A stretch of 64,000 nt of DNA from Phormidesmis priestleyi ULC007 (GTDB lineage Bacteria > Cyanobacteriota > Cyanobacteriia > Leptolyngbyales > Leptolyngbyaceae). The translations under genes and the position numbers were made by a program. The notes below the pieces were generated by a model. The model saw only the letters and a list, made by a program, of their open reading frames with translations. It was not told the DNA's origin and did not search any database. The DNA is taken from assembly GCF_001895925.1 (NCBI RefSeq), contig NZ_MPPI01000008.1:81078-145077 (forward strand), in the 5' to 3' direction. Shown here piece after piece: positions 32,718 to 43,100 of this stretch; position 1 is the first letter of the stretch, and the number at the start of each line of letters is the position of its first letter.

Positions 32718-34973
32718 TTAAAGCGGCGGCTGTGGCAAGCGTAGCGTAAAGCAACTGCCTTCGGTGCTGGATCGTAGCGTAATCTCACCGCCGTGGAGTT
32801 GTGCCAGTTTTTGAGAGAGCGCCAGTCCCAATCCGGTGCCCTCGTAGTTGCGATCGAGCTTGCTGTCAATCTGCTGAAAGGGTTGAAACAGCAGCGCTTG
32901 GTCTGATGGGGAAATGCCGATGCCAGTGTCGCTCACGGCAAACTCAATGTCGTCACCAGATTGGCTGACTCGCAGCGTCACCGAACCCGACTCAGTAAAT
33001 TTGATGGCGTTTGACAACAGATTGACCAAAATTTGTTTCAAGCGGCGTTTATCGGCAATGCAGGTTGTCACATCTAAACCAAGGATGAGGATGAGTTCTA
33101 GACCTCGATCGGCTGCCCGCTCTTGCATCAAGTCTGAGCAAGACTGACACACTTCTGTGACTGAGATCGTTTCTAGCTCTAGTTCTTCTCGCCCTGCTTC
33201 AATTCTCGCGAGATCTAAAATCTCGTTGATCAGACTCAACAGATGATGACCAGAGGCAGAAATCGTTTCGAGATATTGTCGCTGTTTGTCGGTCAGCGAA
33301 CCAAATAGCTGTTTCAGCAAAACGCTAGAAAACCCCAGAATGCTGGTCAACGGCGTTCTCAGTTCGTGACTCATGTTGGCCAAAAACTCACTCTTGGCAC
33401 AATTGGCAGCTTCTGCAATCAACTGCTGCTCTTCAAAGGCTTGAGTCCGTTTGTGGACAAGTTGCTCAAGGTTTTGATAGCTGTGAGCATTGTGGAGCGC
33501 GATCGCTGCATTTTCAGAAATTTGTTCTAGCAAGCGAATTTCATCGGGACTAAAGGTGCGGTGAACGGTTGTAGTGTGTAGAGACAGAGTGCCATAGAAC
33601 TTGTTGTGGATCAGGATGGGCACCCGAACGATCGAAAGAGTCTGCGATTGCTTGATCAAGTCACTCCGAGTTTGGGAGCGAAAACAATCGGCATAGTTGA
33701 ATGCCTGAAATGGCTCGTGCTGCCAGACATCGGCATCGGGGTCAGTGCGATCGAACCACTCTGATAACGGTAAGCTCCCTCCTAGCATGGAGCAAACTTG
33801 CGGGGTGACTCGCCACTCTTCAACCACTTCGACCTTTTCTGCTCCAATCTGCCAAATCACGGCTCGATCGACCTTTAAGTTTTCTCCGGTCAGCCGCACA
33901 ATTTCTTGCAGCACTCGGTCTGGCTCAAGCTGAGAATTGAGCGATCGACTGATGTGATGGAGTAATTCTTCCTGCCGCGCCTTTTGTTGAATGCAGTGAT
34001 AAACTTGCATCCGTCTGGTGATGATTGCGCCTAGCAGCAGAGCCGTCTGGGAGATGGTCAGCATATAGAACTGGACTTTTGCGAGATCGAAGCCTAGCTG
34101 AGGGGCTTGTGATTGCAAAGACTCTATATAACCAAACCCCGAATTGATCATCAAAATGCTGATCGTGGCGGCGGGCAGCCCATAACGCACCGTCAGCCAG
34201 AGCATGGGCAAAAAACTAACATAAGCAAAACTGGGGTTGCCATTGATGCGTATCCCAAACCCCACCCAAATTCCCAGCAACAGGGCGCTGGCTTCTGCGG
34301 TTCGTTCTAGCCACACCCGTAGCGTCAGATCAGGCAATCGAAATCGCCGCTGTGAAATCACTGATCGCAGCCAGGGCACCACGCAAACCAAGAGAAACGG
34401 GGCTAGAGATGCAATGCCAATGCTGTCTCCGATCCAAAAATGCAGCGTATAGATTTTCCAATCTGACCAGGAAACTGTCCCTGCGATCGCCAGGTTAGCC
34501 ACCGCCAGCACAGCCAGCACCAGCGGTGTAATCAGCGTGGCGATGAGCACAAACCGCAGCACATCTCGGAACCGATTGAGGCTAGGATCAATTCGTAGAC
34601 AACGGCTGAGAAAAACATTCGCGCCGCCATAAACTCCAGCGGTGAGTAGCGCGTAGATCAGTCCATAAAACCAAGGAATGTTAATGGGGGGAACAAACCA
34701 AACATCAATCAGCGAAGTGAGAAAAAGTGCTGGCAGATAGCGCAAGCCAAACACCTGTAGCAGAACAAAGTTGAGCGCAGGCGGTGGGTAAAACAACGAA
34801 ACTTCTGGAGCGGTTTCAAAGATCAGAGATGCTCGGTCTAATGCCAGCCAACTGAGCGTGTAGACCCCGACGATCGCGATCGATCGCGCCGACGCTACAA
34901 GCCGTCGTGTCAACCTGCTCGATCGCACCTTTTGTTCTTTCACCTGTCTATCAGTCACAACCTGACCTGACAA
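32718..34973 (-). CDS. MASE1-GAF sensor histidine kinase
   Basis: 751 aa. N-terminal MASE1 membrane sensor with about eight helices (YTLSWLALDRASLIFETAPE, PPALNFVLLQVFGLRYLPAL, FWIGDSIGIASLAPFLLVCV). Then a short linker, a GAF domain (VDRAVIWQI ... IRLLEQISENAAIALHNAHS), the HisKA dimerisation part NMSHELRTPLTSILGFSSVL with phospho-accepting His, and the ATPase with NLLSNAIKFTESG, VSDTGIGIS and YEGTGLGLALSQKLAQLHGG. No receiver. CheB ends 33 bp upstream on the same strand, so the two form an operon. Confidence 0.92.
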   Translation of the reverse strand: MSGQVVTDRQVKEQKVRSSRLTRRLVASARSIAIVGVYTLSWLALDRASLIFETAPEVSLFYPPPALNFVLLQVFGLRYLPALFLTSLIDVWFVPPINIPWFYGLIYALLTAGVYGGANVFLSRCLRIDPSLNRFRDVLRFVLIATLITPLVLAVLAVANLAIAGTVSWSDWKIYTLHFWIGDSIGIASLAPFLLVCVVPWLRSVISQRRFRLPDLTLRVWLERTAEASALLLGIWVGFGIRINGNPSFAYVSFLPMLWLTVRYGLPAATISILMINSGFGYIESLQSQAPQLGFDLAKVQFYMLTISQTALLLGAIITRRMQVYHCIQQKARQEELLHHISRSLNSQLEPDRVLQEIVRLTGENLKVDRAVIWQIGAEKVEVVEEWRVTPQVCSMLGGSLPLSEWFDRTDPDADVWQHEPFQAFNYADCFRSQTRSDLIKQSQTLSIVRVPILIHNKFYGTLSLHTTTVHRTFSPDEIRLLEQISENAAIALHNAHSYQNLEQLVHKRTQAFEEQQLIAEAANCAKSEFLANMSHELRTPLTSILGFSSVLLKQLFGSLTDKQRQYLETISASGHHLLSLINEILDLARIEAGREELELETISVTEVCQSCSDLMQERAADRGLELILILGLDVTTCIADKRRLKQILVNLLSNAIKFTESGSVTLRVSQSGDDIEFAVSDTGIGISPSDQALLFQPFQQIDSKLDRNYEGTGLGLALSQKLAQLHGGEITLRSSTEGSCFTLRLPQPPL

Positions 34974-35006
34974 TCATCAGCAAAGCTGACCGTTCCACTT
35001 GTCAAT

Positions 35007-36041
35007 TTACTCAGAAGGTTCTTCCTCTGCTTCAGCAATGGTTCGTTTTGTAGCAAAGCCGTCGAGAATGATGCCTCGAATGAGTGTCACTTCATCATCC
35101 AGGCTTTTGGCGTGATCTTCGTATTTTGTTGCCGCGTTCTGTAAATTGTAGGTTTTCATTCGCTCAGACATTTGACGCGAGAACGTGACTTTCTCCTCCA
35201 TGGCCCGAACAGCCGACCACAAAGCATTTTCAATATTCTGAGTTTGCTCTGACAGAAACACATTAGCCGTGAAAGAGTGCCCGATGTGACAGCGAAACCG
35301 CAACGGCTCTTCTGTGCCAATTTGCCAGATGCTGCCGTTGCATTCAGGGCAGGTGTAAGTCGTCCGAGTCCCGATCGCTTCTACATTCTTTAGAAACTCC
35401 TGGGTATTCATCTCCTGCTCAGCAATCTTAGATTCGACTTCAATTTCTTCAGTCACGGCGGGTTCCTCCTCGGCGACGAGTTGCGACAACTGCACTAGCC
35501 TGTCTGGAATTTCTGCAAGCGGCAGGCAGTGATCGACCTTCACATATCGCAAAGCACTCTTGACCATGCTGGGATATTCTGCCTCGTTTGGGTCTTGGAC
35601 GATCGCCACTCCGCCCCGTTTCTTGACCGCCTGTAGCCCCACAGTGCCATCATCTAGATAGCCAGTCAGCACTACACCCACCACTCTTGAACCATAAGCA
35701 CGGGCGGCAGAACGAAATAACGCATCGATCGCGGGTCGAAATCGGTTTTCTTGAGGCCCGCGCACTACGCGCATCGCGCCTTGATTGACCAACAGGTGAT
35801 AATCGGGCGGCGCAACATAGATTCGCCCTTTTTGAATTGACTCTCCATCTGCCGGGTGAGATGCCGGGAGAGCGCTCACGTCTGCAAGAATTTTAGGAAG
35901 AAGGCTGGGCTTATCGGCTGCGAGATGCTGAACAATAAAAAGCACAGCATCGATATCAGCAGGCAGCGCCCCCACGATCGCGCCTAGTGCTTTAAGTCCA
36001 CCTGCCGAAGTTCCAATCACAATAATGTCGTGTCCAGGCAT
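35007..36041 (-). CDS. CheB-type methylesterase without receiver, Cys-rich tail
   Basis: 344 aa. The CheB catalytic domain: GTSAGGLKALGAIVGALPAD with the active Ser, VQHLAADKPSLLPKILAD with the His, and VLTGYLDDGTVGLQAVKKRG with the Asp. There is no N-terminal receiver domain. The C-terminal third has TYTCPECNGSIWQIG and FRCHIGHSFTANVFLSEQTQ, a Cys2/His arrangement likely to bind zinc, then a long helix. This solo-CheB architecture is known in many bacteria, but its substrate is unclear as no MCP or CheR is adjacent. Probably cotranscribed with the MASE1 kinase. Confidence 0.85.
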   Translation of the reverse strand: MPGHDIIVIGTSAGGLKALGAIVGALPADIDAVLFIVQHLAADKPSLLPKILADVSALPASHPADGESIQKGRIYVAPPDYHLLVNQGAMRVVRGPQENRFRPAIDALFRSAARAYGSRVVGVVLTGYLDDGTVGLQAVKKRGGVAIVQDPNEAEYPSMVKSALRYVKVDHCLPLAEIPDRLVQLSQLVAEEEPAVTEEIEVESKIAEQEMNTQEFLKNVEAIGTRTTYTCPECNGSIWQIGTEEPLRFRCHIGHSFTANVFLSEQTQNIENALWSAVRAMEEKVTFSRQMSERMKTYNLQNAATKYEDHAKSLDDEVTLIRGIILDGFATKRTIAEAEEEPSE

Positions 36042-36090
36042 AAATTCCTTTTCTAAATGAATGAAAGCAGCCCAACCCCATCATCTATGT

Positions 36091-36164
36091 CTTTTGAATG
36101 GTTTAGCTCAACTTATACAACGATCGAGCAACTATGACATTAACTAAGACCTGATCTTCAACAG
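36091..36164 (+). promoter_or_regulatory. 74-nt conserved upstream block, copy 2
   Basis: Second copy of the block at 31732-31805, same length without gaps. It ends 54 bp before the fasciclin start. The best conserved part (GCAACTA..ACATT.ACT.A.AC.TGATCTT.AACAG) is the right two thirds. Confidence 0.55.
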
Positions 36165-36218
36165 CAGGGTGTAAAGCTATTTGTTGTTCACAGACATTCT
36201 AAAACGGGACTAAACAAG

Positions 36219-36620
36219 ATGGCTGACATTGTTGATACTGCTGTTAAAGCGGGTTCTTTCAATACCCTAGTGGCTGCGGTGAAGGCGGCTGGCTTAGTCG
36301 AGACGCTTAAAGGCACGGGCCCATTCACTGTGTTTGCGCCCAGTGATGAAGCGTTCGCAAAACTACCAGCAGGCACCGTAGACGGGTTGCTCAAGGACAT
36401 CCCTAAGCTCAAGAAAATTTTGACCTATCACGTTGTCTCTGGCAAAGTGATGGCGGCCGATGTGGTGAAGCTGAAATCAGCAAAAACGGTGGAAGGTTCA
36501 GAGGTGAAAATTGACGCGACTAATGGAGTCAAAATCAATTCTTCGACTGTCACAACAGCCGATGTTGCGGCTGATAATGGCGTTATTCACATCATTGACA
36601 CTGTGCTGATGCCAGCATAA
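36219..36620 (+). CDS. Fasciclin (FAS1) domain protein, leaderless
   Basis: 133 aa, one FAS1 domain: [40 protein letters not shown] and [13 protein letters not shown]. No signal peptide, unlike the one at the window start, so it is predicted cytoplasmic or exported by another route. Short cyanobacterial FAS1 proteins of this size are common; the function is not established. The start ATG is the first codon of the domain. It carries the 74-nt upstream block. Confidence 0.9.
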   Translation: MADIVDTAVKAGSFNTLVAAVKAAGLVETLKGTGPFTVFAPSDEAFAKLPAGTVDGLLKDIPKLKKILTYHVVSGKVMAADVVKLKSAKTVEGSEVKIDATNGVKINSSTVTTADVAADNGVIHIIDTVLMPA

Positions 36621-36754
36621 GCGATCGTCTCTGGGGCTATGGCATGCCATCCGACGGGGCAAGGTATGCCATGCCCTCATACAGATCTGTCACACTCACA
36701 AATCAGATTGATATTAAACATTCACTTTTCACAACAAAGTAAGGGATACAAATT

Positions 36755-37345
36755 GTGTCGCACTACATCAACGAATCTGAGAGTATATTTTCACCAAGGC
36801 AATGTCTTGAAAACCGCGGTCGGGTTGCCATTTTTATTGATGGATCTAACCTGTTCTACGCCGCGCTGCACCTAGAAATTGAAATTGATTACACTAAGCT
36901 ACTTCGTTATTTAACGGCAGACTCTCGTCTACTGCGCTCCTTCTTTTACACTGGAGTCGATCGCAGCAACGAAAAGCAGCAGGGCTTTCTGCTGTGGATG
37001 AGCCGCAATGGCTATCGCGTCATCTCTAAAGATTTAGTACACCTCCCCAATGGCTCCACAAAAGCCAACTTAGACATTGAAATTGCGGTCGATATGATGT
37101 CGTTGGTTAAATCTTACGATACTGCCGTGTTATTGAGTGGCGATGGCGATCTGACTTATGCAGTCAATGCCATGAGTTACCAAGGGGTGCGGATTGAAGT
37201 GGTCAGTTTGCGATCGATGACCAGCGACAGTTTGATTAACGTTGCCGATCGCTACACTGATCTCGACACCATCAAAGAAAACATTCAAAAGATTCCGCGC
37301 CGCTCTACTGCCCAGTGTCTAGAGTCAGTTTATCAAACGATTTAG
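36755..37345 (+). CDS. NYN-domain (LabA/DUF88) protein
   Basis: 196 aa, GTG start at 36755 (MSHYINESESIFSPRQCLEN). NYN/PIN-like RNase fold: RVAIFIDGSNLFYAALHLEI with the first Asp, SFFYTGVDRSNEKQQGFLLW, LDIEIAVDMMSLVKSYDTAV and LLSGDGDLTYAVNAMSYQGV with the acidic pair. The family includes cyanobacterial LabA, linked to clock output, and LabA-like proteins; RNase activity is predicted from the four acidic residues. Not proven. Confidence 0.85.
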   Translation: MSHYINESESIFSPRQCLENRGRVAIFIDGSNLFYAALHLEIEIDYTKLLRYLTADSRLLRSFFYTGVDRSNEKQQGFLLWMSRNGYRVISKDLVHLPNGSTKANLDIEIAVDMMSLVKSYDTAVLLSGDGDLTYAVNAMSYQGVRIEVVSLRSMTSDSLINVADRYTDLDTIKENIQKIPRRSTAQCLESVYQTI

Positions 37346-37392
37346 ATGACGAGTAGACGATGTGAGACTTTCCTAAAACCGCTCAAAAGCAG

Positions 37393-37479
37393 CCCTCACC
37401 CTAGCCCTCTCCCGCAGGAGAGGGAACTAGAAATCGCTTCAAAGCCCCTCTCCTGCGGGAGAGGGGTTTGGGGTGAGGG
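37393..37479. repeat. CCCTCACCC-type palindrome, copy 1
   Basis: CCCTCACCCTAGCCCTCTCC and GGGGTTTGGGGTGAGGG form the outer arms; the inner arms are CTCTCCCGCAGGAGAGG and its near-mirror CCTCTCCTGCGGGAGAGG. Similar units occur at 44495 and 45718. A dispersed palindromic (REP-like) repeat, non-coding; it may act as a terminator for the NYN gene. Confidence 0.65.
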
Positions 37480-37610
37480 TTCTTAGTCGCACATCGCGTG
37501 ATCAGTTCGATATCTACTTGTTCTATAGGGACGATCGAGTCCTTCCTTTAGTCAACTTGTAATTCAAGCTACAAAACTCTAACGTTAAGCCAGAAGTATT
37601 CGTGACACTT

Positions 37611-39497
37611 ATGGCAATTAAAGAAAAACCAACCCCGTCTCGTCCTCGCTTAATCGCGAATATCCTACTAGCCGTATCGGGCGTATTCCTCCTCGTGAAC
37701 TTGTTTTTGCCAAATTTGTTTGGCGCTCAGGTTCCGGCTGTGCCCTACAGTCTGTTCATTCACCAAGTGCAAGAAGGAGAAGTCAACCAAGCTGCGATCG
37801 GTCAAAATCAGATTCAGTATCAACTGAAAACGGAGAATGATACTCCTGGGCAAGTGTTTACAACGACTCCCATCTTTGACTTAGAGTTACCCAAACTTTT
37901 AGAACAAAAAGGCGTTGAGTTTGCGGCAACGCCACCTTCTAGAAATGGCTGGTTTACGAGTCTGCTCGGTTGGGTGATTCCACCACTGATTTTTGTAGCG
38001 ATTTGGCAGTTCTTTCTAGCACGGAGCGCAGGTGGGCCACAGGGCGCACTGTCGATCGGCAAAAGCAAAGCCAAAGTCTACGTCGAAGGTGAATCTGAAA
38101 AAATTACGTTTGCGGATGTTGCAGGCGTAGAAGAAGCGAAAACCGAGTTAGTTGAGATTGTTGATTTTCTTAAAACTCCGGCACGCTATATTGCGATCGG
38201 CGCTCGGATTCCCAAAGGCGTATTGTTAGTCGGCCCGCCCGGAACCGGAAAAACGCTCTTAGCAAAGGCCGTTGCGGGAGAAGCGGGTGTGCCATTCTTC
38301 AGTATTTCGGGTTCTGAATTTGTAGAACTGTTTGTGGGTGTGGGTTCTTCACGAGTTCGCGATCTGTTTGAGCAGGCGAAAAAGCAGGCTCCTTGTATTG
38401 TGTTTATTGATGAACTCGATGCGATCGGCAGATCTCGCAGCAGCAACGGCATGTATGGCGGGAATGATGAGCGAGAACAAACGCTCAATCAACTGCTCAC
38501 AGAAATGGATGGATTTGCGGCAACTGATGCCACTGTGATTGTCTTAGCTGCAACAAACCGTCCTGAAGTTTTAGACCCAGCGCTCTTGCGTCCCGGTCGG
38601 TTTGATCGTCAAGTGTTGGTCGATCGTCCTGATCTGGCGGGTCGTGATGCCATTCTCAAGATTCATGCTCAAAAAGTGAAGTTGGGCCCCGATGTCGATC
38701 TCAGGGCGATCGCAACTCGCACACCCGGTTTTGCCGGAGCCGATCTTGCCAACTTGGTGAACGAAGCTGCACTTTTAGCGGCTCGAAATCAGCGTCAGAC
38801 CGTGGCTCAAGAAGACTTTGCCGAAGCGATCGAGCGAGTAGTTGCTGGGCTTGAGAAGAAGAGTCGCGTGCTCAACGAAACCGAGAAAAAGATAGTAGCC
38901 TATCACGAAGTTGGTCATGCTTTAGTTGGAGCATTAATGCCGGGAAGTGGTCGAGTCGAAAAGATCTCGATCGTGCCACGAGGCATGGCAGCGCTAGGCT
39001 ACACGTTACAACTGCCCACTGAAGATCGCTTCTTGTTGAATGAAACTGAATTGCGGGGTCAGATTGCGACGCTGTTAGGGGGACGATCGGCTGAAGAAGT
39101 GATTTTTGGCAGCATCACGACGGGCGCTTCTAACGATTTGCAACGCGCAACCGACTTAGCCGAGCGAATGGTGACAACTTACGGCATGAGTAAAGTGTTG
39201 GGCCCATTAGCCTATCAGCAAGGACAACAAGCAATGTTTTTGGGTGATAGTGCGCCCAACCCTAGACGAATGGTGAGCGAAGACACGGCAAAGGCGATCG
39301 ATATCGAAGTCAAAGAGATTGTAGATACAGCACATGAACATGCGCTCGCTATTCTGCGGCAAAATCAAGAATTGCTGGAAACGATCGCGTCTCAACTGCT
39401 CGAAACCGAAGTGATTGAAGGCACAACACTACACGATCTGTTAGGCAAAGTCCAATCTCCAAGCCAAGTTACTGCCTCGCGAGAAGTTGCTGTCTGA
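37611..39497 (+). CDS. ftsH: ATP-dependent zinc metalloprotease FtsH
   Basis: 628 aa. Two membrane helices ([20 protein letters not shown] and [20 protein letters not shown]), AAA module with Walker A GPPGTGKT (208-215), Walker [10 protein letters not shown] and the [15 protein letters not shown], then the zinc site HEVGH (432-436), in which Val replaces the more common Ala of HEAGH. It removes damaged membrane proteins such as D1. The [20 protein letters not shown] insertion resembles FtsH1/FtsH3-type cyanobacterial paralogues. An in-frame GTG at 37602 is an alternative start. Confidence 0.95.
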   Translation: MAIKEKPTPSRPRLIANILLAVSGVFLLVNLFLPNLFGAQVPAVPYSLFIHQVQEGEVNQAAIGQNQIQYQLKTENDTPGQVFTTTPIFDLELPKLLEQKGVEFAATPPSRNGWFTSLLGWVIPPLIFVAIWQFFLARSAGGPQGALSIGKSKAKVYVEGESEKITFADVAGVEEAKTELVEIVDFLKTPARYIAIGARIPKGVLLVGPPGTGKTLLAKAVAGEAGVPFFSISGSEFVELFVGVGSSRVRDLFEQAKKQAPCIVFIDELDAIGRSRSSNGMYGGNDEREQTLNQLLTEMDGFAATDATVIVLAATNRPEVLDPALLRPGRFDRQVLVDRPDLAGRDAILKIHAQKVKLGPDVDLRAIATRTPGFAGADLANLVNEAALLAARNQRQTVAQEDFAEAIERVVAGLEKKSRVLNETEKKIVAYHEVGHALVGALMPGSGRVEKISIVPRGMAALGYTLQLPTEDRFLLNETELRGQIATLLGGRSAEEVIFGSITTGASNDLQRATDLAERMVTTYGMSKVLGPLAYQQGQQAMFLGDSAPNPRRMVSEDTAKAIDIEVKEIVDTAHEHALAILRQNQELLETIASQLLETEVIEGTTLHDLLGKVQSPSQVTASREVAV

Positions 39498-39519
39498 CAC
39501 CAATCTGATTGAGTGCCAT

Positions 39520-39549
39520 GCCCCTACAAAGAAGGCACGGTGTAGGGGC
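39520..39549. terminator. TAGGGGC hairpin after ftsH
   Basis: GCCCCTACA at 39520-39528 pairs with TGTAGGGGC at 39541-39549 (9 bp). It has the same arm sequence as the repeat at 3491. No long T tract, so termination is uncertain. Confidence 0.4.
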
Positions 39550-39578
39550 GACATGTCGTACCCTCTTACTCTATTTGA

Positions 39579-39736
39579 ACGTGAACTCGACGACTTCGTT
39601 ACGAGTCCATCGCGCCCCCTAAGTCCCCCAAATTGGGGGACTTCAAGCCAAAATTTCCGGTTCAAAGTCCCCCAGAATGGGGGATTTAGGGGGCAGAAGC
39701 CGCTGACAACGCAGCGACCCCCCACCGAACTGACGT
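39579..39736. mobile_element. CCCCCTAAATCCCCC-type inverted-repeat element, copy 7
   Basis: Ends ACGTGAACTCGACGACTT and CACCGAACTGACGT, core CCCCCTAAGTCCCCC and GGGGGATTTAGGGGG. Located 82 bp after ftsH. The flanks do not give a clear direct repeat. The left core arm has one change (AAGTCC for AAATCC), so it is somewhat diverged. Confidence 0.7.
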
Positions 39737-39863
39737 TAATTAAACTAAATCGATCGGTCTTGCAAGACTGCAATCAACAAAAGCCCCTTCCCAAAGATTG
39801 TTGGAAAGGAGCTTACTATTTGAACAAAATTTCGTTGTTTCTGACAATGAAAAAATTCTAATG

Positions 39864-40064
39864 TTAGTTAACTAAGTGTAGAAGATCCCGTAGAACGCTA
39901 ACTCCTGACAAGTCCCATAACAGGTAAGCAACAAAGCCGATCATGGCTAAACGACCGTTCCACAATTCGGCTTGAGGGTTGAAACCAAAAAGGAAAGCGT
40001 TACGATCGACACCATTATATTCTTTAGCAGTAGAAGGTAGGTCAGTCGTTTTGTTAGTCTGCAT
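39864..40064 (-). CDS. High-light-inducible-type (CAB/Hlip-like) protein
   Basis: 66 aa from ATG 40064. AAGGA lies nine bases upstream of it, while the ATG at 40073 would overlap that ribosome site. FLFGFNPQAELWNGRLAMIG then FVAYLLWDLSG has the ExxNGRxAMIGF chlorophyll-binding helix. The longer N-terminus with FGF resembles the larger Hlip/ScpB-E type. Thylakoid membrane. Expression under light stress is expected from the family only. Confidence 0.85.
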   Translation of the reverse strand: MQTNKTTDLPSTAKEYNGVDRNAFLFGFNPQAELWNGRLAMIGFVAYLLWDLSGVSVLRDLLHLVN

Positions 40065-40148
40065 TGGTAACATTCCTTAATGACTTGTTACCTTTCATAA
40101 TATTTGCAGACTTTGCTTTTACCGTCCGCCTTTAGAGGCATCTGTGAA

Positions 40149-43100
40149 CTATTGGGTTAAATCCACGATCGCCAACACCAGTTGAGCTAAATCGATTGGT
40201 TTTCCAATATGAGTCTGAAACCCAGCGTCGATCGCCATTTGCTGCTCTCGATCGCTGACATAGGCAGTGATTGCCGCAGCCGGAATCTGTCCCCCAGCTT
40301 CCGCACCCAGCCGCCTCACTTGACGAATCAGAGAAAACCCGTCTTCTTCTGGCATCCCGATATCGGCTAAGAGCACATCATATCTGCCAGGAGCTTCAGT
40401 CAGAGCCGCGATCGCCTCCCTAACCGAAGTAACCACAGTGACTTCTGCCCCCTCTTCTTCCAACATATATTTCATCAGGTCGAGGCTATCTACATCGTCA
40501 TCGACCGCCAAAATCGATAAGCCTGCTAGAGAGGGCACCGTCTGGCTCACGATATTCAATTCCTCCGCGGTAGGTTCTAGCTGACTTGGCAGTGTCTCTG
40601 GCAGCATCGATCGCAGGGGCAGCCTCACAATCACCGTGGTTCCTTGCCCTTCGCCGGGGCTTTCTGCTTGCACCGTGCCGCCGTGGAGTTCCACAATATG
40701 CCGGACGATCGACAACCCTAAACCCAAACCCTGCTTACCTTTAGTCGTGCTGGAATCGCCTTGACGAAAGCGATCGAACACGTAGGGCAATATCTCTGCT
40801 CGAATGCCTTGCCCAGTATCACTGACTCGAATTTCGGCATGAGTTTGCACTGGTTCTAATGTGATTTCCACTTGTCCGTCAGTGGGCGTAAATTTAACGG
40901 CGTTAGAAAGGAGATTCCACAGCACTTGCTGTAATCGATCGACATCGCCCACGATCATTGCAGAAGTTAGCTGCGAAACGATTTGAATCGATTTCGCTTC
41001 GGCAGAGAGTTGGATAGACGAGATCGCGGCATTCACGACCAAAACTAGATCAACCCGATGCGAGTTGAGGTGCAGCTTGCCGCTGGTGATTCGTGAAATA
41101 TCCAGCATGTCTTCGATCAGTTGAGATTGTGCCCTAGCACTCCGCTCGATCGTTTCTAGGGCACGGGTGACGGCTGCCTCGCCTAGCTTGTGGGTGCGGA
41201 GGATTTGCGCCCAGCCCAGCATCGCATTCAATGGGTTGCGAAGTTCATGCGAGAGGTTGGATAAAAATTCGTCTTTCGCGCGATTGGCAGCCTCCGCCTC
41301 TTGACGGGCTAGTTGTTCTTGGGTTAGCAGATGCGATCGCTCAATCTCAAACTGTTTGCGATCGGTGATGTCTTCGATCGCCAGCAAGATCCGTTGAGTA
41401 TCCCCGGCTTCAATCATCTTTAACGCGTTCAGCAGCATAGTTTTCTGCCCAATTCGCTCAAAATTATGCTCGACCTCGAAGTTTTGCAAGATCGTATTGT
41501 TGGCAAAAATATCTTCTAGGAGCGATCGCAGTCTGGGTCGGTTCCACTGCCCGTTGCCCAGATCGAAAATCAGCGATCGCGCGGTTTCGTTCGGCTCAAC
41601 CTCAAACGTTTCGTAGAACGATCGATTGGCTTGGTTCACCCGGAAGTCAGACTCCAGCACGAGTAGCGGAACTTGCACGGTTTCTACGATCGCTTCTGCA
41701 TAGTTCCGAGCTTCTTTTAGCGTGGCCGCACTGCGCTTGAGGGCATCAATATCGAGCAACACCAACACTACGCCATCAATCTGGTTTTGAGCGGTGCGAT
41801 AAGGGCGAATGCGGAGCGTATACCAATGTCCGCCTTGAGTCTGCACGTCTAGCTCCTTGACGTTGAGCGTTTCTAGCACCTCCAACATCAATGGCTCTAG
41901 GTCGGGAACATTGAGATTGGCTCTGATATCGCTGAGGGGTCGCCCAGCATCGGTGGGAATGAAGTTGAATAACCGCTGCGCCATCGGCGTAAACCGTCGA
42001 ATTCGTAAGTCGTGGGTCAACATCAAAATCGGGATGTTAATGCTGGCAAGCAAATTGGTCAGATCATTGTTGACCTGGTGCAATTCTGAATTGCGGCTGC
42101 GAAGTTCTTCGTTAGTGGTGTTAAGTTCTTCGTTGGTTGCCTGAATTTCTTCTTTGGCAGTTTCTAACTCCTCGTTCGTGCTTTGCAGTTCTTCATTGCT
42201 CGACAAAATTTCTTCATTGGCAACTTTGAGGTCTTGAGTCACATACTCCTGCTCTTGAATGACTGCCTGCAAATACTCCTGAGTTGCTAATTGTTCTTGA
42301 GTTGCGGCGGCGAGTTCCTGCCGCAGCCGCGCATTCTCCTGCTCTAAATCTCCCTGCTGGCTTTCTAGATCGACAGGACTAAGGCTACTGGCTAGTAGAG
42401 CGTCTTCAAACAGCACTAAAAAGCGGTATTCTTCAGCAGTCGGAACTTTAAAGGGAATCACCTGAAGATTGACCATTCTGGATTGCTCGCCCTCTTTTAG
42501 GTGAAGTCCGTTCTTGATCACTGGCATCTCTTGCCGTTGCGCTTGATAAATGGCGGCACGTAGCTCGACCAGCAAGCCATCACGCACTAGGTTGAATAGG
42601 TTGAAGTTGGCGATTCCAGAAACCAGTTTTAGGTAGCGATCGATGTCTCCCCGCAGTTGCAGCACCTGCATCTGGTTGTCAATCACGACCCCGATCGGCG
42701 CGTAGCGATTAGCGATCAGTTGATCAACCTTTTTCTGCAAATCAAACCCTTCGGTCGGAGCCTGTATCGGCTGACTCTCTCTCACCCTAGCGATCGGATA
42801 GCGGCTGGGGGTAAATGAAAAGGTGGAACGCGTCGCGGTTAGCTTCTTGGCATAAATTCTGCTCTTTCTCTCGACTAAAGTAAACAATTCTGAAGATTGA
42901 CCCGTGCTTTCTGACGTGCCGAGCAGCAAAAAGCCAGTCGAGTTAAGGCTGTAATGGAAGATCGGCATGATCCGCTTTTGCAGCGAGTCGCTCAAATAAA
43001 TCAGGACATTGCGGCAGCTAATTAGATCGAGATTAGAAAACGGCGGATCGCTGCCCAAGTTTTGACGGGCAAACACGCAGAGTTCTCGCACTGCCTTGGT

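Noticed and set aside
39487-39861. 124-aa frame after ftsH
   Set aside because: It runs through a TAGGGGC hairpin and an inverted-repeat element and has no protein-like composition.
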